Source of the DNA: Fen-1077 sp050014355
GTDB lineage: Bacteria > Chloroflexota > Dehalococcoidia > Dehalococcoidales > RBG-16-60-22
DNA length: 15,944 bases
Direction of reading: 5' to 3'
Assembly: GCA_050014355.1 (NCBI GenBank)
Contig: JBEKDL010000053.1
Span: 1-15,944, forward strand
Each line of letters starts with the position of its first letter. The stretch's first letter is position 1. The position numbers and the translations under genes are program-made. The notes under the pieces are model-generated. The model saw only the letters and a list, made by a program, of their open reading frames with translations, ran no database searches and was not told where the DNA came from. Positions 1-5,500 of the stretch are shown one piece after another.

Positions 1-996
1 CTCGCGAGATTGGCGAAAGAGCCGAACGCTATTATCGTCGATGTCCAATCGAGCGAGTTTGACATTATCGTCATGACGAACAGCATCCCTCAACCGATAC
101 GCACCGTTCCTTTTGCTAAAGAGACCCCGTCTTTAAAGGACAGACTGGTGATAGTCAAGGATGAGCTTGAGAGGACCATCCAGTTCTTTAACTCGAACAA
201 CGCCGAAACAAAAATACAGCCGGGCGCCACGTTGCTCGTGTCCGGCGAAATTGCCGATGAAACCGAACTCTTAGATTCCCTGGAGCAGGCGCTCGGACTA
301 AAAGTAGCGCCACTTATTTCACCGCTGAAATGTTTGAAACAGCTTGACCCTTCACATCATCTGGTTAATGTAGGCCTTACCCTCAAAGAATCCGTAAAGG
401 ACTCCATGCCTTTATCGCCCAATTTCAATACTCTGCCCGAACCTTATCAGCCGAAGCAGATTTCTTTTAACAAACTGATGGCTGTACCTGCGGCGGGCAT
501 GGCGGTCGGTCTGCTCATCATGCTTGGAATGACTGTCAGGGGCGCGGCGGCTAATCTTGAATCAACTAAATCGGAACTGAATTCAAATAACGCGTTGTAC
601 AATAAAAAGATAGCCCAGAAAAAGGACCTGACGAACAGCATCGCGGCCCTGCAAAGCCAGCTTTCGGCTCTTGATGCAGCACGAACAAATTACACCGCCG
701 CTTTGAACAGTCTTACCGGTACAGGCAACAAGATGAATGATGACCTTAATGCCACCGTGAATAACGTGGTACAGGACCTTGACCTTTATACTATGTCGCT
801 TACACCGGGGAGCGTAACGATACAGGGACGCGCCAGCAGCGAACAGGAAGTATTCCAGTATGTTCGCAAGTTGACCAGCACCGGCAGATTCCAGGAGATA
901 ACCATCTCTAACCTCACCAGTGTGGCAGATTCGAGTGAAAACGATACGCTGGCTATGGACTATTCGCTTACTATGAGGTTGAAGGCAGGTAAATGA
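1..996 (+). CDS. Type IV pilus assembly protein, PilM C-terminal part fused to PilN-like region (5' truncated)
   Basis: Frame 1 is open from the first base of the window, so the start lies outside; the TTG at 10 is only the first possible start codon inside the window. The first ~120 residues resemble the C-terminal half of the actin-like ATPase PilM, but the phosphate-binding stretch reads VDVQSSEFDIIV instead of the usual D-x-G-x-x-x-T pattern and may be degenerate. A proline-rich linker leads to one membrane segment (about nt 475-540), followed by a coiled coil rich in Lys, Asn, Ser and Gln (nt 550-700) and a small C-terminal domain (GSVTIQGRASSEQEVFQYVRKL) typical of PilN. In most bacteria PilM and PilN are separate proteins of the inner-membrane alignment complex; here they appear to be one chain. 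The stop overlaps the start of the downstream pilT-like gene (ATGA), implying co-transcription. The family call is good; the fusion needs the upstream sequence to be confirmed. Confidence 0.8.
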   Translation, partial: LARLAKEPNAIIVDVQSSEFDIIVMTNSIPQPIRTVPFAKETPSLKDRLVIVKDELERTIQFFNSNNAETKIQPGATLLVSGEIADETELLDSLEQALGLKVAPLISPLKCLKQLDPSHHLVNVGLTLKESVKDSMPLSPNFNTLPEPYQPKQISFNKLMAVPAAGMAVGLLIMLGMTVRGAAANLESTKSELNSNNALYNKKIAQKKDLTNSIAALQSQLSALDAARTNYTAALNSLTGTGNKMNDDLNATVNNVVQDLDLYTMSLTPGSVTIQGRASSEQEVFQYVRKLTSTGRFQEITISNLTSVADSSENDTLAMDYSLTMRLKAGK

Positions 997-2111
997 TGAC
1001 CGATTTCATTGCGCTGTTACAATTAGCCAAGTCGAAGGGCGCCTCCGACCTCCACATCGTGGTCTATAGCCCTCCGCTGATGCGCATCAACGGCGACCTG
1101 ATGCCATCGACCGACCTGCCGGCCCTGACCGACGAAGATATCGAGCAGGGCTTGAACAAGCTACTGACCGATAAAGAAAAGGTCGACTTTAAGAATAATC
1201 TCGAGCTTGACTTCGGCAGGACCATTCCTGATGTTGGCCGGGTACGTTTTAATCTGGCAAAACAGCGCGGAACGGCCAGCATGGTCGCCCGTTTGCTGCC
1301 GAGCAAGATACCCACCCCGGAGGACTTGGGACTGCCCAAAGTATGTAAAGACCTCATCATGCGCCCGCGCGGGTTGGTTATCATCAGCGGGCCCACGGGC
1401 AGCGGCAAGTCCACCACCCTGGCCTCTATGATTGAGTATCTCAACCAGACGGATAACTGCCGTGTGGTGACGATTGAAGACCCCATTGAGTACACCTATG
1501 AAAACAAGAAATGCACCATCACCCAGCGCGAACTGGGTTATGATACGCTCTCGTTTTCCGAAGCTCTACGTCACGTTTTAAGACAGGACCCCGATGTTAT
1601 CCTCGTGGGCGAAATGCGTGACCTGGAGACCGCTTCTACAGCCCTGACCGTGGCGGAGACCGGCCACCTGGTGCTGACCACCGGCCATGCCCCCAGCGCG
1701 TCGCAGGCCGTCGAGCGCGTCATCAACATGTTCCCGCCCCACGAACGCCCCCTGGCGCAGACGAGGTTAGCATCCCTAATACTGGCCATCTTCTGCCAGA
1801 CTCTGGTGCCCAGAGTCGATGGTAAAAGCAGGGTAGCCGCTATCGAAGTGATGCTGGCCAGCGCCGCCGTCAGGAACCTCATCCGCGAAGGCAAGAGCTT
1901 CCAGCTGCCCAACATCATCCGCATGAATACACATAACGGCATGGAGCTGCTCGACCAGGCGCTGGTAAGGCTCTACCGCGCCGGGCAAATCAGCCGCGAC
2001 ACGGTCTTCGAATACTGTAACGACCGGGATGAAATCGCCAGGATAACCGGCGAAAGAGACGCCGAGACAGATAACGGCAAGGGTATCAACCTTTCCACAC
2101 AAATAGCGTAG
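993..2111 (+). CDS. pilT: Type IV pilus twitching ATPase, PilT family
   Basis: This 372-residue hexameric secretion ATPase would power pilus retraction at the cytoplasmic face of the inner membrane. Seen motifs are Walker A GPTGSGKST (residues 133-141), the Asp box IEDPIEY (161-167), Walker B DVILVGEMRD (201-210) and a His-box region HLVLTTGHAPSA (from 225). The C-terminal AAVRNLIREG (291-300) matches the AIRNLIRE signature that separates PilT from the extension ATPase PilB. Length is normal for PilT; PilB is much longer. The start ATG at 993 overlaps the previous stop; a second ATG at 996 is equally possible. Codon use is GC-richer than in the pilMN part just upstream. Usual PilT sequences have L-H-T in the His box; here G-H-A is found. 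No clear terminator was found in the 230 nt after the stop. Confidence 0.93.
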   Translation: MMTDFIALLQLAKSKGASDLHIVVYSPPLMRINGDLMPSTDLPALTDEDIEQGLNKLLTDKEKVDFKNNLELDFGRTIPDVGRVRFNLAKQRGTASMVARLLPSKIPTPEDLGLPKVCKDLIMRPRGLVIISGPTGSGKSTTLASMIEYLNQTDNCRVVTIEDPIEYTYENKKCTITQRELGYDTLSFSEALRHVLRQDPDVILVGEMRDLETASTALTVAETGHLVLTTGHAPSASQAVERVINMFPPHERPLAQTRLASLILAIFCQTLVPRVDGKSRVAAIEVMLASAAVRNLIREGKSFQLPNIIRMNTHNGMELLDQALVRLYRAGQISRDTVFEYCNDRDEIARITGERDAETDNGKGINLSTQIA

Positions 2112-2339
2112 TTATTTCGTTGTGAACTTCAGAAAAAGGCCATTCCTTAATTTCCCGACCATTTTTTCAGCCCCGCCTGATAATTGTCATCCATTGAAAG
2201 CGTCTAAACCTCAACCCCTTTTAGTTCCCCTTCTCTGCAAGCGTATAGGCGGTTGGCAGGTGAGGTCATCAGTGTGAAAGGTGGTGGATTCTACCCCGCG
2301 CCAGGACGAAGTTTTCCGGAGTTGTCATCTGGAACAGTA
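2112..2339. other. Intergenic spacer without recognised gene
   Basis: This stretch between pilT and the repeat element has no open frame with a credible start and ribosome binding site. No strong stem-loop followed by a T tract could be seen after pilT; a T run at 2162-2167 lacks a clear preceding stem. I see no promoter of confidence. Confidence 0.5.
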
Positions 2340-2564
2340 TGTCATTGCGAGCCGAAGGCGCGGCAATCCCCACCTTCGTGCAAAGTTGCTCAAGACTCAA
2401 TGCGTAAATGACGCAGGTTTGCCAGTGTTGTTAAAAAAACCTGACATTCCATTAAATAAATTCATTGTCAGGACGTATAAAATCGGGGTAGCGAAGCAAT
2501 CCCCGGATGGAATTAAAGCATTGATGGGGATTGCCGCGGTCACTCACGCTCCCTCGCAATGACA
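2340..2564. repeat. MITE-like inverted-repeat element, copy 1
   Basis: The ends form a perfect 12-bp inverted pair, TGTCATTGCGAG (2340-2351) with CTCGCAATGACA (2553-2564). A second perfect 13-bp pair lies inside it, GCGGCAATCCCCA (2360-2372) with TGGGGATTGCCGC (2525-2537). An internal copy GCGAAGCAATCCCC occurs at 2491-2504, and a 7-bp stem CCTGACA/TGTCAGG (2440-2446, 2466-2472) sits in the AT-rich centre. There is no transposase, and no target-site duplication longer than 2 nt is evident. The 'gtcattgcgag...gaagcaatcccc' type is a familiar dispersed intergenic repeat in several bacterial lineages. A 93-codon open frame across it (2281-2562) is a by-product of the repeat. The whole RNA could fold into one long hairpin. 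Confidence 0.85.
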
Positions 2565-2577
2565 GCCCGTTTTTAGA

Positions 2578-2628
2578 CAACAAAAAGCCTACCAGCAACA
2601 TCCCGGAAGGACATCGCTGGCAGGCTTT
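2578..2628 (-). terminator. Rho-independent terminator of the pilin gene
   Basis: Read on the minus strand, AAAGCCTGCCAGC (2628 to 2616) pairs with GCTGGTAGGCTTT (2596 to 2584) with a single G-U pair, followed by a T-rich tail (TTTTTGTTG, down to 2578). It lies about 40 nt after the pilin stop codon and is correctly oriented for it. The A-rich 5' flank may give it some activity on the plus strand too. Confidence 0.85.
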
Positions 2629-2668
2629 AGAATCTGGATAACAAATTTATATTGTTATATACTACGTA

Positions 2669-3106
2669 TTAATGACCAGGATCCCACTGCGTGACCGTGC
2701 CATCCGTAGCAAATGAATAGCTGCATCCTGTCTTTGGAGCGTCAGTCTCGGTTGCAGTGGTGCTGGGAGAATCTCCAAGTCCAGTAAGATACGAATCAAG
2801 GAATAAAGTGGTCAAATTTGCTGTTTGTGCTGTCACCGTGTGCATGTCGATCACATGTAGAGGAGAAGTATCAGTACCAAGGGTAAGCAGTGTGCCTGAG
2901 GCAGCATCTGCCATCATTGCCATTGTACCGGTCTGGATATTGTGCAACTCCGTTTCCCTTGATTCCGTCTTTCCTCGGCCGATGAATTTACCGACGTTCG
3001 GCACGGCTACTGCGGCGAGTACCCCCAGAATAGCTACTACGACGAGCAGCTCGATAAGGGTGAACCCTTTCTCTCCGTAGCGAAAACTCCCGAAAAACCT
3101 CTTCAT
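2669..3106 (-). CDS. Type IV prepilin / pseudopilin
   Basis: This 145-residue prepilin has a 14-residue positively charged leader (MKRFFGSFRYGEKG) followed by the class III signal G^FTLIELLVVVAILGVLAAVAVPNVG. Cleavage after Gly14 leaves Phe1 and the essential Glu5 of a mature subunit of 131 residues. The hydrophobic helix would hold it in the membrane before assembly. The C-terminal domain is small, rich in Thr/Ser/Ala/Asp, and has a single Cys, so no disulphide loop of the Neisseria/Pseudomonas kind. The start is fixed by a strong ribosome binding site AAGGAGG (3120-3114) 7 nt before the ATG. It is transcribed alone, opposite to the pilus genes on both sides, with its own terminator at 2578-2628. 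The peptidase at 3525-4343 is the likely processing enzyme. It could be the major pilin or a minor pseudopilin; its isolated, well-terminated unit with a good ribosome binding site favours high expression. Confidence 0.92.
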   Translation of the reverse strand: MKRFFGSFRYGEKGFTLIELLVVVAILGVLAAVAVPNVGKFIGRGKTESRETELHNIQTGTMAMMADAASGTLLTLGTDTSPLHVIDMHTVTAQTANLTTLFLDSYLTGLGDSPSTTATETDAPKTGCSYSFATDGTVTQWDPGH

Positions 3107-3133
3107 AATGGCGCCTCCTTTTTATTTTTCTCT

Positions 3134-3161
3134 TTTGTATCTAGTTAAAAGCTTATCACAA
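3134..3161 (-). promoter_or_regulatory. Candidate pilin promoter
   Basis: On the minus strand TTGTGA (3161-3156) and TACAAA (3139-3134) are separated by 16 nt. This would put the transcript start near 3127 and leave a ~20-nt leader that just contains the AAGGAGG site. Both boxes deviate from consensus, and other AT-rich hexamers nearby are possible. Confidence 0.35.
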
Positions 3162-3187
3162 CCATATTTGACTTCAATGGACAATTA

Positions 3188-3217
3188 GTCCCAAACCCGA
3201 ATGGGACAAAAGTCCTG
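3188..3217. promoter_or_regulatory. Overlapping dyads upstream of the pilin promoter
   Basis: GTCCCA (3188-3193) and TGGGAC (3202-3207) form a 6-bp dyad with an 8-nt spacer. The right arm can instead pair with the next stretch: GGGAC (3203-3207) with GTCC (3212-3215), spacer 4. The site lies about 27 nt upstream of the candidate -35 box of the pilin gene, a position suited to a regulator. The arms GGGAC...GTCCTG recur over the -10 box of the winged-helix gene (4385-4404), with a different spacer. Function is inferred from position only. Confidence 0.3.
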
Positions 3218-3330
3218 TTTTCCTCCAGATGCAAACATGCCATAGGTGAGATACGTTAAAAACATAACGGATACTTAAAGCTTATTCATTTGCGTCATTT
3301 GTGACGATAATGCCTTCCCTTAATTCGCAT

Positions 3331-3355
3331 AAAAGAAAACCCCCGCTTTGGGGGG
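3331..3355 (-). terminator. Orphan rho-independent terminator, minus-strand orientation
   Basis: On the minus strand CCCCC (3354-3350), the loop AAAGC and GGGGG (3344-3340) are followed by TTTTCTTTT (3339-3331), a textbook terminator. No minus-strand gene ends here; the next minus-strand gene is pilin, which starts downstream of it. It may block antisense transcription entering the pilin unit, or be left over from a lost gene. On the plus strand the stem is not followed by a T run. Confidence 0.65.
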
Positions 3356-3391
3356 TGCCTTCCCATGGCTTAAAAAATAGGGGACTATGGT

Positions 3392-3420
3392 TGACTGGCC
3401 TGATAAAAAACGTCAAAATC
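3392..3420 (+). promoter_or_regulatory. Candidate promoter of the prepilin peptidase gene
   Basis: TTGACT (3392-3397) and CAAAAT (3415-3420) are 17 nt apart. The -35 box matches consensus in 5 of 6 positions, the -10 in 4. The -10 lies at the decayed left end of repeat copy 2, so the transcript would carry most of the repeat as a leader of about 97 nt. Confidence 0.4.
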
Positions 3421-3513
3421 CGCAGAAGGACGACGAAGCAATCTCTATCACTGTCTTGAGTCTTAAATAGGGATTGCTTCGCCTTCCCTTCGGGAATGGT
3501 CTCGCAATGACAG
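3413..3513. repeat. Dispersed inverted repeat, copy 2 (left end decayed)
   Basis: The right end CTCGCAATGACAG (3501-3513) is identical over 13 nt to that of copy 1 (2553-2565). The inner arms CGAAGCAATC (3434-3443) and GATTGCTTCG (3472-3481) pair perfectly over 10 nt. The expected left end (gtcattgcgag) is degraded to gtcaaaatccg at 3413-3423. The element is about 100 nt, less than half of copy 1. Its right edge touches the ribosome binding site AGAAGG (3512-3517) of the peptidase gene. Confidence 0.75.
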
Positions 3514-3524
3514 AAGGCATTTTG

Positions 3525-4343
3525 ATGACTATCTCATTAACTATAATTTTCGTCCTGGCGGGACTGGCCATCGGCAGTTTCCTGAATGTCTGCATCGACC
3601 GCCTGCCGGCGCGTAAATCATTGATTTCACCGCCCTCTCACTGCGATTCATGTCAGAAAACACTATCAGCCCGGGACAATATTCCTCTGGTGAGCTATTT
3701 ATGGCTGCGCGGGCGCTGCCGCTATTGCGGGGCCCGGATTCCGCGCCGGGTAATTATCGTCGAAGGGCTAACCGGACTTATTTTCTTCCTGGCTTCCTTA
3801 CGATACGTTTTAGCTACGCCACCCGATTATTTTGCTTTCAGTCTAACAGCTTTCTGGAGCTGTATTTTCATCGTGGTTATATTTATAGACCTGGAACACA
3901 AGCTCATCTTGAATAAGATAACCTATCCGGCGGCGGTGGTCGCACTTATCTTACTCGGGATTGACTCCGTCTTTCCGGGTGCCGGAATACTGGGCAACCT
4001 CAAGTTAGTCCCGCAACCAAGCATTTTAAGCGGGCTTATCGCCGCGGCTATCTGTTTCGTTTTCTTCTTTATCGTTTTCCTTATCAATCCGAGGGGATTG
4101 GGCATGGGCGATATCAAGCTGGTAACTTTAATCGGTCTGGCTACCGGCCTGCCTTTAGCACTGGTGGCGCTTTTCATCGGGATAATCATCGGGGGCGTGG
4201 CGGCCATCTTCCTGCTGGCTTTGCGTAAGAAGGGGAGAAAAGACGTCATGCCTTACGGCGTTTTCCTGGGCATCGGTCCTATCGTGGCCCTGCTCTGGGG
4301 AAGCTATATTATCGACTGGTATCGCGCGGTTTTCAAGATTTAG
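3525..4343 (+). CDS. pilD: Prepilin peptidase (leader peptidase / N-methyltransferase)
   Basis: This membrane-bound aspartic peptidase of family A24 cleaves prepilin leaders and, in bifunctional members, methylates the new N-terminus. Numbered from ATG 3525 (272 residues), it shows the N-terminal motif GSFLNVCIDRLP, a zinc-type cysteine pair set C40-x2-C43 and C65-x2-C68 typical of bifunctional enzymes, and the two catalytic aspartates D122 (in FIDLEHKLI) and D196 (in GMGDIKLV). About eight hydrophobic segments are visible. ATG 3525 is preferred because AGAAGG (3512-3517) lies 7 nt upstream; in-frame ATG 3507 and TTG 3474 lie inside a dispersed repeat, lack such a site and would add non-membrane residues. 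The substrate is probably the pilin at 2669-3106 on the other strand. All key residues are present. Confidence 0.95.
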   Translation: MTISLTIIFVLAGLAIGSFLNVCIDRLPARKSLISPPSHCDSCQKTLSARDNIPLVSYLWLRGRCRYCGARIPRRVIIVEGLTGLIFFLASLRYVLATPPDYFAFSLTAFWSCIFIVVIFIDLEHKLILNKITYPAAVVALILLGIDSVFPGAGILGNLKLVPQPSILSGLIAAAICFVFFFIVFLINPRGLGMGDIKLVTLIGLATGLPLALVALFIGIIIGGVAAIFLLALRKKGRKDVMPYGVFLGIGPIVALLWGSYIIDWYRAVFKI

Positions 4344-4368
4344 GCTGCGTTTGTTCTGATATTTCCAT

Positions 4369-4397
4369 TTGACACTTTAGATTCGGGACAGTACAAT
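4369..4397 (+). promoter_or_regulatory. Strong sigma-70-type promoter for a leaderless mRNA
   Basis: TTGACA (4369-4374, perfect) and TACAAT (4392-4397, 5 of 6) are 17 nt apart. The expected transcript start, 6-8 nt after the -10 box, coincides with the ATG at 4406, and no Shine-Dalgarno sequence precedes it. The -10 is framed by GGGAC (4385-4389) and GTCC (4399-4402), a possible operator where a bound repressor would cover the -10 and start site; autoregulation by the gene product is a possibility. Confidence 0.8.
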
Positions 4398-4405
4398 AGT
4401 CCTGT

Positions 4406-4738
4406 ATGAACGAGGGACTAAATTCCCAATCTGTGCCCGATATCAAAGCTCCACAGCCCCGGCCGGGGATAAGCCGCCGGCGTTCTGATATTAAAATAAT
4501 CGCCGATATGCTCCGGGCGGGCGAAAAAGGCGCGGGCAAGACGGAAATAATGTATTCCGCCAACATGAGCTTCAGTCAGATACAGAAGTATCTGGACTAT
4601 CTCGTCAACCAGGGTTTTATCCATCGAGTGGACATGGATAATACATTGATAGCCTACCAGGTAACTGATAGCGGCCTCAAACTGCTCAAGGCCATCGATA
4701 ACCTCATTTCCATGCTGGAACCGAGCCAGACTTTATAA
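4406..4738 (+). CDS. Small winged-helix transcriptional regulator
   Basis: The 110-residue protein has a disordered basic N-terminus (about residues 1-27, PRPGISRRRSD) and one winged helix-turn-helix domain. Helix-turn-helix region: IIADMLRAGEKGAGKTEIMYSANMSFSQIQKYLDYLVNQGFIH (by position 31-73), followed by a beta wing (YQVTDSGLKLLKAI). The pattern 'T-x-I-x-Y-x-A-N-x-S-x-x-Q-x-x-K-Y-L-x-x-L' with a downstream 'Y-x-x-T-x-x-G' is that of the HTH_45/ArnR1-like group common in archaea and also found in Chloroflexota. A short C-terminal helix may dimerise. It is probably a DNA-binding regulator; the target is unknown. It sits 62 nt behind pilD but has its own promoter (4369-4397) and appears leaderless. 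A role in pilus regulation is inferred from location only. Confidence 0.8.
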   Translation: MNEGLNSQSVPDIKAPQPRPGISRRRSDIKIIADMLRAGEKGAGKTEIMYSANMSFSQIQKYLDYLVNQGFIHRVDMDNTLIAYQVTDSGLKLLKAIDNLISMLEPSQTL

Positions 4739-4993
4739 CCAACCAGGGCCCACTTCTTACCCTGAAAAATTAATTGCTTCAGCCTTAACTTGCATCTGCT
4801 TGCAAACCAATAGTTTATAATCCGTCAGCCGTTTTTATACCTGTTTCTTACCTTCCCTTAATAAAACCTTTAGATTTTCTTTATGATATTTTTATTACTT
4901 TTATACGGTTTTTTATGACACGGTGTTACACTCATAATAAATAATTAATAGGCCCGGAACACGATAGGGCAAGTAAAAGGATAAAAGACTCCG
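4739..4993. other. AT-rich intergenic region
   Basis: No gene is seen here. The region is clearly more AT-rich than its flanks and holds several promoter-like hexamers: TATAAT at 4816-4821 (no -35 at proper spacing) and CATAAT at 4933-4938. A small dyad ACACGGTGT lies at 4918-4926. One of these likely drives the gene at 4994, but I cannot choose. Confidence 0.4.
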
Positions 4994-5338
4994 ATGAGAC
5001 GCACGCTGGTACTGGACGAAGACGATTTAATCATGGTGGTTAAAGAAGATATCGTCAAGCAGATTGATGAAAACCGCGGCGAGATGAACCGCACCGAGTT
5101 CGTCAATTACCTCATTCAGTGCCAGCTAAAAGAGCAGTTTGATAAGAGAGATAGCGTCTCCATGGAAGAGTTCCAGCAATTTGCCCGCCAGATGACGGGG
5201 CTTTTACACAACTTTCTCCAGTTCTTCATCAGCTACGGAATGGCCATGGGCCAGGGCAAAAACAATGAGGATATCCAGGCCCTGAATGAGCAGCTTGATT
5301 CGCTTAATCCGTTTGATGAAGATGTCAACAAGTTCTAG
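4994..5338 (+). CDS. Small hypothetical protein with ribbon-helix-helix-like N-terminus
   Basis: This 114-residue acidic protein begins MRRTLVLDEDDLIMVV, followed by a stretch EDIVKQIDENRGEMNRTEFVNYLI (residues 18-42 by position) that fits the beta-alpha-alpha pattern of CopG/Arc-type ribbon-helix-helix proteins, including the 'x-R-x-E-F-V-x-x-L-I' second helix. The second half (51-95) is helical and hydrophobic (FARQMTGLLHNFLQFFISYGMAMGQG), perhaps an oligomerisation helix, and the tail is acidic (LNPFDEDVNKF). I do not recognise a named family. A weak ribosome binding site AAAGGA (4976-4981) lies 12 nt before the ATG. It stands alone between the winged-helix gene and the GH3 gene, about 160 nt from the latter. 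It may bind DNA; the role is not known. Confidence 0.7.
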   Translation: MRRTLVLDEDDLIMVVKEDIVKQIDENRGEMNRTEFVNYLIQCQLKEQFDKRDSVSMEEFQQFARQMTGLLHNFLQFFISYGMAMGQGKNNEDIQALNEQLDSLNPFDEDVNKF

Positions 5339-5393
5339 TCCCGATTCAATCCCACATCGCCGGCCGGATTTTTTCCTCGCTTTTTGTATCTAA

Positions 5394-5437
5394 TAGAACT
5401 GCGTTCTAGAAGATTATCACTTCCCAAGCTATTAGCT
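5394..5437. promoter_or_regulatory. Two dyads upstream of the GH3 gene
   Basis: TAGAAC-TGC-GTTCTA (5394-5408) is a perfect 6+6 dyad, and AGCTA-T-TAGCT (5427-5437) a perfect 5+5 dyad, both in the 160-nt gap before the GH3 gene. They are operator-like. The first resembles the Gram-positive LexA core GAAC-N4-GTTC, but its spacer is 3 rather than 4. No convincing -35/-10 pair could be fixed in this gap. Confidence 0.3.
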
Positions 5438-5500
5438 ATGCCTTAGTCTGTTTCTGTATCCCTATTTTACTTTATGGCAAATTAGCTTGCGAGGTGATAG

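Noticed and set aside
1064..1495. 143-codon open frame antisense to pilT
   Set aside because: Low-complexity Ser/Arg-rich shadow of a GC-rich gene; pilT in the other strand has all family motifs.
2281..2562. 93-codon open frame on the plus strand
   Set aside because: It runs through the inverted repeat 2340-2564, starts with GTG without a clear ribosome binding site, and its translation is that of the repeat.
3107..3330. Possible c-di-GMP riboswitch upstream of the pilin
   Set aside because: I looked for the GEMM-type core on both strands because of the c-di-GMP enzyme nearby; the conserved sequence elements are absent and the likely leader is only about 20 nt.
3474..3524. Upstream starts TTG 3474 and ATG 3507 for the prepilin peptidase
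   Set aside because: Both lie in the dispersed repeat and have no ribosome binding site; ATG 3525 has AGAAGG at proper distance.
5355..5376. Terminator after the small protein gene (CCGGCCGG followed by T run)
   Set aside because: The GC palindrome leaves no loop and the longer pairing has mismatches, so a stable stem is doubtful.
5394..5408. LexA box
   Set aside because: The core GAAC-N3-GTTC has a spacer of 3; the Gram-positive type box needs 4. Kept only as a generic dyad.
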